Part shown: piece after piece, positions 12,318 through 23,935 of the stretch | How the letters are laid out: each line of letters begins with the position of its first letter | Numbering within the stretch: the first letter of the stretch is position 1 | Assembly: GCA_003254905.1 (NCBI GenBank) | Contig: QANU01005399.1 | Span: 1-64,000, forward strand | Length of the DNA: 64,000 nt | Direction: 5' to 3' | Source of the DNA: Nissolia schottii | Taxonomy: Eukaryota; Streptophyta; Magnoliopsida; Fabales; Fabaceae | Program-made: the position numbers and the translations under genes | The notes under the pieces: model-generated | What the model saw: only the letters and a program-made list of their open reading frames with translations | Database searches by the model: none | What the model was told of the DNA's origin: nothing

Positions 12318-15300
12318 AATATCAATGCAATAAATACCTTTGTGATGAGTAAAAATAAGAATTATTTGATCACATTCTTATTGATGTTCAATTTTATCAA
12401 ATTTTGAAACAAATGATCCATGGGATCAATGAAAATTCTAGTATAGAAAGTTTTATTAAGTGGTGTAAGCCAAGTTTTACATCGGTATGAATTGATCCCC
12501 CACCTCATACATGCACACGATTATATGTATATATATCTAGTGAGAATTGTAGAAAATGTGTTTTCTATATCTAAGATAGAGTTACAAATGCTGAATAAAT
12601 AGGTCTGGGAGTAGCAGACCACACTGATTCTATTCCTAAAACCAAAATATTCTCCTCCTAAATATAAACAAAAACTAAACAAATCTAATCTCTACAAAAT
12701 AGAAAATAAAAGCTTTCCTAAGCTGTACAAGATAATCAGAATAATGTCTAGGTAATCATGCTGAAATTAAGGCTCAATCTTCAACACTCCCCCTCAAGAT
12801 GGGTGGTAGATATCTACCATTCCCAGTTTGCTTACATGATGCTATGTATTCTAGCAAAGCAATCCCGCCGTCAATATTTTCTCTTATGAAGTGGCGGTCA
12901 ATGTCCATAGGCTTGGTCCTGTCATGATGAACAGGGTTCTTGGCAATGCTAATGGTGGCCTTGTTGTCACATAAAATCTTCATAGGATAGTCTGAGATGA
13001 TCTTTAGCTCCTTAAGCATCCTTTGGATCCACATCCCTTCACAAATGCTATGGCATAAGGCTCTAAACTCTGCTTCAGCACTGCTTCTTTCAACCACTGG
13101 TTGTTTTTTACTTCTCCATGTGACCAAGTTCCCCCACACATAAAGTACAATACCTTGTGGTGAATTTCCTGTCAATTATAGATCCTCCCTAATCTGCATC
13201 CGTGTACACTTCAATGGTTCTATTAAGAGTTCTTTGCAACATATAAACCTTTGCCCAGTGTCCCCTTCAAGTATTGAAGAATTCGGTTGACAGCCTTCAT
13301 GTGGGATTCAGTGGGATTATTCATTTACTGACTTACCACACTCACAGTAAAACCATTATCTGGTCTAGCATGAGTTAGATAAATCAGTTTTCCCACAAGT
13401 CATTGATGCCTCTCTTTATTTGTTGGAGGACTCTCTTCTTCCATTCCACCTTTCTTTGTTGGATCCATTGGGGTGTCTACTGGTTTACAGCCCAACATGC
13501 CTATCTCGTTCAATAGGTCCAATGTATACCTTCTCTGAGATACATAGATTCCTTTGCTTGAGCGGGCAACTTCCATTCCTTGGAAGTACTCGGGTCTTCC
13601 TCGGTTCATGAGTTCAAATTCTTTAGCTGAGAGACTTCTGAGACGTTCTCTCCTCATAGTCGTCTCTTGTGATGACAATATCATCAACATAGACTATGAA
13701 TAATGCTAACCCCGACCCCCAAGAGTATTGACATTGTATAAAATCATTTCCTTTGACAACCCGAGTTAACCTCTCAAACCATGCTCGGGGTGATTGTTTG
13801 AGGCCATACAAAGACTTATGAAGTTTGCACACCTTCCTGAGTTACTCGGTGTTTCAAGACCTAGAGGGATATTCATGTAGACTTCTTCTAAATCACCATT
13901 GAGGAAGGCATTCTTGATGTCAATTTGGTGTAATGGTCAATCAAGATTTGCTGTAAGGGACACAATGATTCGAACTGAGTTCAATTTTGCTACTGGAGCA
14001 AATGTCTCTTCATAGTCCATGCCATAGGACTGTGTGAATCCCTTAGCTACTAGTCCTGCCTTGTATTTGTTGATGCTCCCATCTGCATTGTATTTGATAG
14101 AGAAAATCCACTTGCACCCAACAATTTTTCTTTCCTTCAGGTAAGGTTGAGAGCTCCCAAGTACCATTCTTCTCTAGAGCTTGAACTTCTTCATCGACAG
14201 CAGCTGCCCACTTTTGTTGTTGCAATGCTTACTGAATGTCCTTTGGTATTTGAATGCTGTCAAGAGCGGTCACAAAGGCTCTATACTTTTGAGATAAACT
14301 ATTATAAGACAATTTCTGAATTGGATGTTGAGTGCAAGACCTGACTCCTTTCCTAATAGCAATGGGCTTATCAAGGTCAACTGATTCTTGACTTGGAATA
14401 TCAGAATGCGTAGGAGTAGGAAATGTATTACCAGGGAAATTTTCTCTTGCCTCTGGCACTCGGTTGGATTCTTGACGTTGCTGCGGAAGTGTGGAGAACT
14501 CTGGATCTTGCCAGTTTTTCTGCCTCCTTGAGAACACCAAAAGTGGTTTTTTCAGCAGTGGGGTGTGTAGTGTTTTCAGGTTCTGCTTAGTTATAGGGTT
14601 AAGTTCTGTTGTGTTGGTGTGGTTTTCATGGCCAGGTTCAGTTTCTGCAGTGGTTGTAGGAGTTGGTTCTGTTGTATTGGGGCCGACCTCTTCGAGAGTG
14701 GTGATGTCTCTTAAATTACAGAACTGAAATTCTTCTAATTCTTCTTTCTTCCTCTCCCTCTGAATTTCAGGTTTGGAGTATAATGGTTGGTCTTCGAAGA
14801 AGGTTACATCCATAGAATGATAAAATTTACTGGTGGACGGAGAATAACACTTGTATCCCTTGTGCTTAGTCGACAAGCCCAAGAAAAAACAAGGAATGGA
14901 GGTGAGGTCTAATTTGCTGTGGTTAGGATGGTGGCTTGGACAAAGGCAGTGCATCCAAAGATCTTAAGTGGGATAGATGTGAGTAATCGAGTGTGTGGGA
15001 AGAAGGTTTGAAAGGTAGAATGTGGGGTGTTGTAGTTGAGCACTCTGGAGGGCATCTGGTTGATCAAATATGATGCTATGAGTACAGCATCTCCCCAAAA
15101 CTTTGGTGAAACATTGGCAGCCAGTCATAGTGATGTAGCCACCTCTAAGAGGTGCCGGTTCTTCTGTTCAGCCACCCCATTCTGTTGTGGGGTGTTGACG
15201 CAAGAACTTTGGTGAACAATTCCCCGTTTTTGAAGGTAGCAACCAAGTTTAGTTTGTAGTATTCTCGCCAGTTGTCCGTTCTGAGAACTTGAATGCAAGT

Positions 15301-17711
15301 CTGAAATTGTGTTTTCACCATGTTGTGAAAGCATTTGAATAACTGTCCTACTTCTTATTTTTCTTTCATGAGGAACACCCATGTTAATCTTGTGTGATCA
15401 TCAATGAAGGTAACAAACCACCTAGAGCCTGTGATGTTTTTGACTCTAGAAGGTCCCCACACATCACTATGGATTAAGCAGAAATGTTGGGATGGTTTGT
15501 ATGGTTGGGAAGGGTATCTATTTCAAGTATGTTTGGATAATTGATACACTTCACAATGGTAAAATTTGGGATTTTTATTGAATAATGTAGGGAACATTTT
15601 ATTCAGGTATGTGAAATTTGGGTGGCCTAGGCAATAGTGCCATAACTTAACAGGTTTGGTTTCGGGTGATGTTACTGCACAAGCAAATTTTGATCTCTCT
15701 TGATTTCTGCTGGATCCTTCAACCCAGAGGAGATAGAGTCCTGCACACGCTTCAGCATTGCCAATCCTCTTTCCGAAATCCAAAGCCTGAAATTCACATG
15801 AAGTGGGATGGAATTTAGTAATACAATTCTGGTCTCTTGTCAATTTACTTAAGGACAGTAATTTATAGTCATGTTTAGGGACATATAGGACATCCTTTTG
15901 GGTAATATCCCTTGAGATAATTACTGAACTTTTAGCAGCAACTTTTGAGTGAGTTCCATCAGCAATGCTAACTTTAGAGTTATCATGACAAGGGAAATAC
16001 TTGTTGAATGTAGTGATATCCCCTGTCATGTGATCAGAGGCTCCTGAATCTACAATCCACGATCATAGTTTTCTTCCTTTCCAGGTGGATAAAGCACTAA
16101 AATAATTACCTTTTTGGGCCATAAGTGCAGCTCCGCTAGATCTCTCGGGTCTTGTGGGCTGTTGAAGGAGTTTCTGTAAAATTTCCATCTGCTCCTTGTT
16201 GAAGGGGCTGCTTTTAGGTACATAGGGAGGCTGAGTTGCCTTGGTTTTCTCTTTCTTTGGGGGATTTTGCATTAGCTGGTTTTCCATGGAGGAACCAGCA
16301 TGTTTCCATAGTCTGGCCCAAGGTATAATTTTCGCCATTATGTTTGTAGCAAGAAATTGGGAATGCTGTTCCTTCAACTGGGCTAACTATGGTTGTGCTG
16401 CTAGTCTCCAGTTGAGGACCTTCTTCTGTGTTTCCACTCTTGTCAGCCATAGGACAAGGAGGTAAGGCCGTGTAGAAAATATGTTTTCTATATCTAAGAT
16501 AGAGTTACAGAGGCTGAATAAATAGGTCTGGGAGTAGCAGACCACACTGATTCTATTCCTAAAATCAAGGGGGAAATATTCTCCTCCTAAATATAAACAA
16601 AAACTAAACAAATCTAATCTCTACAAAATAGGAAATAAAAGCTTTCCTAAACTGTACAAGATAATCAGAATAATGTGAAGGTAATCATGTTGAAATTAAG
16701 CCTCAATCTTCAACAAGAATGGGATTTTCAGCCATTAAATTTACTTGTATAGTTGAGATTAAAACACTAATTAAAATATTCACGTGACTTCTAAAATACC
16801 AACTCTCCTTGTTACTTTTGCTTCTTCAGAAACCCAATTCCCCACCTTTACATACACTCCTCTTCTCCCTCATATCCTCATCTTCACTCCCAGTGCTGGA
16901 AACAAATTGAGGTTGCAGAAAACTTCAACTTATGACATATGCTTTTTTTTAAAGTTAACAAAAACGAAAACAAAAACTTAACAATCTTTAAAACCAAGGA
17001 ACTACAGGCATCATGATTGAGTCCCCCACCCCTTTCTGCATTACCCCCAAACCCAAACGGTAGAAACAATATCCAAAAATGAAAACATAAAAAACTCATT
17101 AATTGATTTTAGTTCACCTTAATCACCTTTTAATGTCTTCAATTAATTTTTAAATTTTTTTTGAAGAACCCATGATTAGTGTTGCAGGGGAGAGTGTGGC
17201 GCCATTGTAGTCATAGCCATAGCCACAATAAGCTTTGTTCTTCAACAGCTGTACTCTCAGCCACCATCTGCTCTTTGTCACAGAGCCCTCCGCATCAGCC
17301 GCAGGCCAGAACCACGTTCTGCCTCAATCACCGCATCAACTGTCGAGCCACCTGCTGACGTTGTTGACCTCTAATCAAACCACTAACTGAGAGAAGGGTG
17401 ATTAAATTTTTTTTTTTTTTGGTCATGGGCAGCACCCATGGTGAGGCTCCTTACTAAGGAAATCATGGCTGGCACAGGGCAAAGGGATTTCTTTGAGGCA
17501 GAGATCCGGGAGAGAGAAGCAGTAAAGAATGAGGAAAAATTGGGATTACATGAGAGGATAGGTTGGGAAATATCACGTGCAGTTCTAAAAGTTCACATGT
17601 AATCTCAACCATACAATTTGATCTAATGGTTGAAAATCTCATTCTCACTTCTCACATATAAATGTCATTCTCACTAGATACCTCCCCCTTTCTCTCTCCC
17701 TCTATCTCTCA

Positions 17712-17750
<39 letters not shown>

Positions 17751-20700
17751 AGGACATACATACTACAATTTAGTTAGTATCCTGTGCTGCTCTTTAGTTC
17801 ATTCAGTTTTCTTTGTACTACAGTCAAACAATCGCTAATACACTAGAAAATGTTCTATTACTTTATTCTTCAGTTAAAAAAAACCAGTGATTCAATGATT
17901 TCTGCGTTAGGTGTATTAATTTACATTCTTTCCCGTCAACAAGGTAGCATTTGGTTTCTGTCTTGAGTTGAGTCAGAAGAGAGACATTGGGGACAAAAAC
18001 TTGTTTGGAGAAGGCGATAGAGACACAGAAACTTAAAATTATCTTGTATCGAGACGATTTTTAATTTATTTCCTGTACATCCAGAAAAAGGGGATAACTT
18101 TTAAACTAATTTGTGTACTTCCAAAAAGAAGAGGCGCAACATGCACATCTCTACCGTCCAACTGTCTCCATCCTTTTTGTCTTTGGGACGAACTCTCTGT
18201 AGCAATTGAAGTTTTTGAAAAGTTTCCCATGCATCATGTTCAATTGATTTTTTCGGCAATATCATGTTCAATAGATTGTACTGCATTTAAATGTAGCTTC
18301 TTCAGAAAGTATGAATAAATTTTTGATAATTCAATATAAAATGGAAAACTACTGCTTTCCTTTTTCATTTCATTTATCAGTGTTCTTGGTTTTTTTTTTT
18401 TCAATTTTTTTTTTTATAAATTTTTAAAAGTTTCTTCTTTAATTTATCAATAAAAACCACTAATTTATTTTTGGGATAAAAGCAATATGCTGTTAATACA
18501 TTCATATTATTTTGGGTACATGTTGCAGATGTGGAAGCTAATCGTGGTTATGTAGACTTGCCAACTGGCAGTGGACAAAGGTTAGCTTTGTACTTTAAGT
18601 CATGAATGAATAAATATTTGCATTGCATCATGTATTTTTTGTGCAACATAGACTATTTTTTCATCGAGAATGTAGTTGAGAAAGGAAATATGGCAGACTT
18701 GTCAATATACTTATAACATTGCTGGATCTGTATCATGAGATTTATAGGCTTAATGGCTTATGCTGTTGAGGAATTTTCAATTAGTCTGGGATGGCTATGT
18801 CTACTTTACACTGTTAGGGGCACTGCAGTGATTTTACATGGCCATGATCAGATCTCTGCCACTACTTTTTAAGATATTTGGGAGGTCAGATGTTCTTAGA
18901 GGAATTTGATGTGAATGTGTATAAAAATGCTGTAGGCTATCAAAACTCCAATTCTTCTGTGGCTATAAATGGGAATCTTAAATTTTGATCTGAATGCACT
19001 TTCCGAAGACTGAAACACTGGATTAAAATCACCTGCTAGTACAGATGGCATTCAAATATATGATGCCTTTGTTTATAGAGATTTAAGGAAGGTATTTTGT
19101 CATGGCATTGACAAGTAATTACACTTGTCTGAGAACACGAAGGGTCTGTTTGGGAGAAGTGGGAAAGAGGGGAAAGTTTACATAGTGTTGTATGCTTTCC
19201 CTCTGTTTTCCCACTTTTCCACTTCTTTCAAACAGGTCCCGAGTCTCCTCTGATGTCTGGGGCATTATCACATTGTATGTAGACAAGGAGGAAGATTTGT
19301 TTCTGCAGACTGCTACTTCAATTTTGATTATGGTCTTACATAACGATGCTTGGACGAGCGATCAGTTTGGACAAGATACTAGTGAAAAGAGCAGCATTGT
19401 GAAGGAAGTTTAGCTACAAAATTGCCAATTTGTTGAATTTCTGTTCTTCCTCACTGCATTGTTGAATTTCTTGGCCTTCCTGTATCAAAAAAAGTAAAAG
19501 ATATAATCTTGCATTTGGCTCTTAAGCAACAATTGCCTTTCAAATTTTCCAACCATGTTGATTTTCTTAACTTCTTAACTTATTGTTATTTTTAATTTTT
19601 CTCGTGTCATTTCCTCTTATATTGAGTCACGTATTTTATCTATCAATATTGGGTTTGCATCCCCACATAGGACATGCCTAAACCGTCTTAACTCCAATTT
19701 TTGTCTTGAATTTATTCTTATTGTTTTAGTTCTTTACTTTTCTGACCAGCTCTTTCTTTTGTTACATCATCTGCTATTTAGAATTCTCATCCAGATTTGT
19801 TTTCTCTTTCACTTTATATGTTTGACTTTGGGTATGTTAGCAGCTCATCATCTCATTCTTTGGAGGAGATTTGGTTGTTTGGTGGACTTCGATTTTTTCC
19901 TTTAGTTGAATATTTAAGGGAGATTTCAATGTGAAAAATTTCTTACGGAATCTCTCGATTGGTTTCTGGTCTGTGCCAAAAAACAGTACATATAGTCATA
20001 TTCTTAAACATTTTTGATAAGAGTTAATATCCAATTCAAGCATCAACTAATTTTGTGAACAGACTCTGTAGAAACTTTATGTAAAATTGTCTTCCATTGT
20101 TTGTTTGATGAGTTTATGTAAAATTTGCAAAACAATTTCTTTTCCTTGATATGTGAAGTCTCGGGTTAGGTCTGTCCTACATGCTGTCACTGAGCTAATA
20201 CACGGTTTGGTACATATGGAAGTATATTTTGTTACAATCATTAGAAGAAATTTCAGCACGCCATGATGTATATAATATATATGTGGTTCCTGTTTCATTT
20301 CTATGGGCCATCTGAACATATCACAAACGCCTTAAAGTTAACCAAGTAAAGATTACAGTCTCCTGAGCTCACTGCTGTTGATGGATCCTACTGGGCATCA
20401 GCTATCAGCTTACTTTATCTATCACTGGTTGGGCTTTGGTGATGCCTCAGTGTATTAATCTTAATTTTGCAATGCCTCATAAATTGCTCTATTGTGACTT
20501 CTGGATTCAATTTAATAAACATCCTTGTACTCATCGACTAAGGGTTGTGTGAACTTGCTTAAGCTAGAGTTTCGGAAAAACCTATGTTTGCAATTAAGAT
20601 TCTTGTGCTTTTGAGCCACCCAGCTCTTTATTCTTTTCTCTTGCCTGTCAGTATGTTTTTGATCACGAGCTTTTGAACAGTTATATTTTGTGCTTGTTAC

Positions 20701-23700
20701 TGCTTGTAGGTCAGCTTATGCGATGTTTCAATTTTTACACTTAATTGTGGCCTCCACTCGAGCTTTTAAACTAAAATAGAAAAAAGTAATGTATCATCTA
20801 GTAATTGGTTGATTTCAGATCTTTTTATTCCTTTTAAGTGTAGTTATGGAGCATTTACTTGAAGGTGATGATTACGTTATTGCTAGTTTATGGTACTATG
20901 TTTGCCTTTATTGTTCTCATATATGATCATTTCGGGTAACTGCATTAACTTGAAGATGCTTGTGAATTGTTTCAGAGAGGGGTTGATGTCCTATAAGCAA
21001 TTCATTCAGGAGCTTGAGGATGATATACTTCCAGCTGAAGCTGAGCGTAGGTAAATTTTGGAGAATATACACTTTGCATTTTGCCTAATCAAAGCACTGA
21101 ATAAATAAGGATACCCATTACAAATGATATGTGGTTTATTTTTCTAGGTATCAAGAGTACAAATCAGAGTATATTTCTACTCAAAAGCGTGCTTATTTTA
21201 ATGCTCATAAGGATGAGGAGTGGTATGTTTTTTTCCCCCCATGCCCTATAACAATCATTTAATTCATGAAATGTTTATTTTGTAAAGTATAAATTACCAT
21301 CTTGTTTCAAGTACAAGCAGCAATCTTGTGTTCTGTCCTTTATTTGATTTACCTTTTTCTTGTGTAGGTTGAAAGATAAATATCATCCAACAAATTTGCT
21401 TACTGTAATTAAAAGGTGAGTTTATACTGATCTTAGAGTCTAATGAAGAACTGAACAAAGCATCCTCTTCATGTTGATGGATCATATACTATTACTTCTA
21501 TTTGGACAGTTGCTAGGTAGGCAGGTAGAATTTATTTATTTATTTATTTATTTTTTCAGTCAAGGTATCTAATTGTGGTCATGTTTGACACATCATCTTT
21601 CAGGAGAAATGAAAATGCTCAGCGTTTGGCAAAGGAGTTTTTGGTTGATTTGCAAAGTGGAACATTAGACCTGTATGTTCTTGTCTCTGTCTGTTTCTGT
21701 CTTCATCCTCATGCTTTAACTATTCTGCTCATTGTAATAACACTGAACTACAATCAATGCAGAAATCCTGGTTTGAACTCCTCTTCATCCTGCAAATCAG
21801 GGAAAGCTAGTAACCCTAATTCAGATGAGGAAACAGATGCTGGTGGAAAACGAAAAAGAGATGGTAGGGGATCTAATAAAGATAATGATTTCTCAGCTGC
21901 TTCAAAGGCTCACCCTGTCAGTTCTGAACCTAGACGGATACAAGCAGATGTTCAGCAGGCTCAGGCTATTGTGAGTAAACTTGACATGGAAAAAAGGATT
22001 GAGGATAATATATTATGCACCGGTAGTGATCACAATAAAAATGGTGATAAGGTTCACAGTGGATCTGTGGGTCCAATAATAATAATACGAGGCCCAACAT
22101 CTGTTAAGGGTTTAGAGGGTGTTGAGCTACTGGACACACTTATTACATATCTTTGGAGGATTCATGGTGTAGATTATTATGGTATGATTGAGACTAATGA
22201 GGCTAAGGGTTTTAGGCATGTGAGACCAGAAGAAGCAGGTCATGAAGAGACAAACAAATCAGGGTCTGAATGGGAGAAGGAATTTGATTCATTTTGGCAG
22301 CAAAGGTTGAATGGTCAGGATCCCTTGGAAGCAATGGCTGCTAAGGAGAAGATAGATGCTGCTGCAGTTGATGTGTTGGATCCATATGTTCGAAAAATTA
22401 GGGATGAAAAATATGGATGGAAATACGGTTGTGGTGCTAAGGGATGCACAAAGCTATTCCATGCAGCTGAATTTGTGTACAAACATCTGAAGCTAAAACA
22501 TCCAGAGCTTGTGATGGAGCTAACTTCAAAATTGCGTGAGGATCTTTATTTTCAAAATTACATTAAGTAAGTATTGAGACTTCTTTTGTTTTATGGTTAG
22601 TTTTGCAAGTGTTGGTGGCAATATCTCATAGTGTGTTTTATAAAAAAATTATCTGAGTGTGGCCTTACTATCTTTGTAGTGATCCACATGCTCCTGGTGG
22701 AATGCCTATCATGCAGCAACCTCAGGTAGACTAGTGATTTATTTACTGCACAACTATATACCTAGAAGAAAAGTATTGCCATTGCTGATTAACATATTGA
22801 TAAGATCATCTTTGTGGTTACATGTTTTGAAAACATTTTGGCTTTTAAGTTTTGATAGTTGTGTATTCTGAAGGGACAATGCAGACAGGTCTGCACAGCT
22901 TGTGAAATTATCAAAGCTTTTGTATTTCACTCTCAATGTGTGCTGCTCTTGTTTTGAGACCAAATAGTCTGATCCCTGATCTTTAAACCTGTAGGAATTT
23001 ATGGCTTAAGCATAGCCATTTATTTCTCGCCCATGTTATTGTGGTTTGATTTTCAATTGCTCATGGCTCATTTTTGATCCACCTGTAGAAGGACAAGCCT
23101 GTAAAGCGAAGATTAGGTCTGGATGGCCGATTAAAAGATGATCGTGGTAATCGCCAAGACCAGGATAGGCCTGACAGAATAAATAGTGATAGGCCTGACA
23201 AGTCCCCATCGCGTGAAAGGAAAATAGGAAACCAAGATGACACAATGTATGATGCATATGGAGGGCCTGCTTTACCTCCATTTACGTCAGATATGCCGCC
23301 TCCACCAGTTCTGATGCCTGTACCTGGTGCTGGGTTGGTTGCCTTTCCTATTCTTCTTCTTCCTTCTAATCTTATCTACTTCATTGCTTTATTAATAATT
23401 TGTTGGCACTTATATTTGCAACTGGACAGGCCTTTGGGACCTTTTGTTCCTGCTCCACCAGAAGTTGCAATGCAGATGTTTAGGGAACAAGGAGGGCCAT
23501 CTTCATATGATGCCTCTGGAAGGAATATGCGATCTGGTCCTCACGTGGGTGGACCAGCACCAATAATTGCTGTTCCTCCAGCTTTTAGACCAGATCCTCG
23601 ACGGATGCGAAGGTAAATGTTCAGTGGTACCCTTGTTTAGATTTCCACTTCTGGACTATGGTTCTCCAAATCAGCCTTTTTATTTATTTGAAAAAGAAAA

Positions 23701-23878
23701 TATTGTTTGATAAGGCAAAGTTATGAGTGGATAAGGTGTCCTTCAAAAGAAATCACAATGCTTAGAAGAACATAAAAAAGAAAGAACTACCTTCCAAGAG
23801 GGCTTCACAAAACAAAACATTTAATTAAAAAGCTTGAAAGAATTGCTTGAGAGCGACCCTCAGAATGTGTGTGTGTGT

Positions 23879-23935
<57 letters not shown>

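Larger units (their letters stand above)
12548..16715 (-). mobile_element. Ty1/copia retrotransposon fossil
   Basis: The element is 4.2 kb on the minus strand, within SERRATE intron 2. The two LTRs (12548-12786 and 16471-16715) start TGTAG and end TTCAACA as read on the plus strand, and AGAAT flanks both sides (12543-12547, 16716-16720). The polypurine tract GAGGGGGAG abuts the inner edge of the left LTR. Coding order on the minus strand is Copia-type: short gag, GAG-pre-integrase, integrase, RT with YVDD, RNase H. The element is broken in many places (of the order of ten), looks shorter than a full Copia element, and cannot be active. The LTRs differ at about ten sites over roughly 240 bp (4%), which suggests an age of one to two million years at commonly used plant rates. 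A clear tRNA primer site was not seen. Confidence 0.92.
12531..17679. mobile_element. MULE-like non-autonomous element, split by a Copia insertion
   Basis: The right terminal repeat at 17601-17679 reads AATCTCAACCATACAATTTG, then an ATTCTCAC-rich end finishing in TCACTAGATA. The left repeat is its inverted form: TCTAGTGAGAAT at 12536-12547. It then resumes beyond the Copia element at 16721-16760 as GGGATTTTCAGCCATTAAAT and so on to GTTGAGATT. About 48 bp pair with few mismatches. Removing the Copia element leaves roughly 980 bp, without a transposase frame. Long terminal repeats and size fit a Mutator-like MITE; class is inferred, and a 9-bp target duplication was not identified. Confidence 0.6.

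Noticed and set aside
19142-19240. miRNA precursor in SERRATE intron 3
   Set aside because: The hairpin arms have MITE-type ends (GGGTCTGTTTGG) and no recognised mature miRNA; a transposon origin is simpler.
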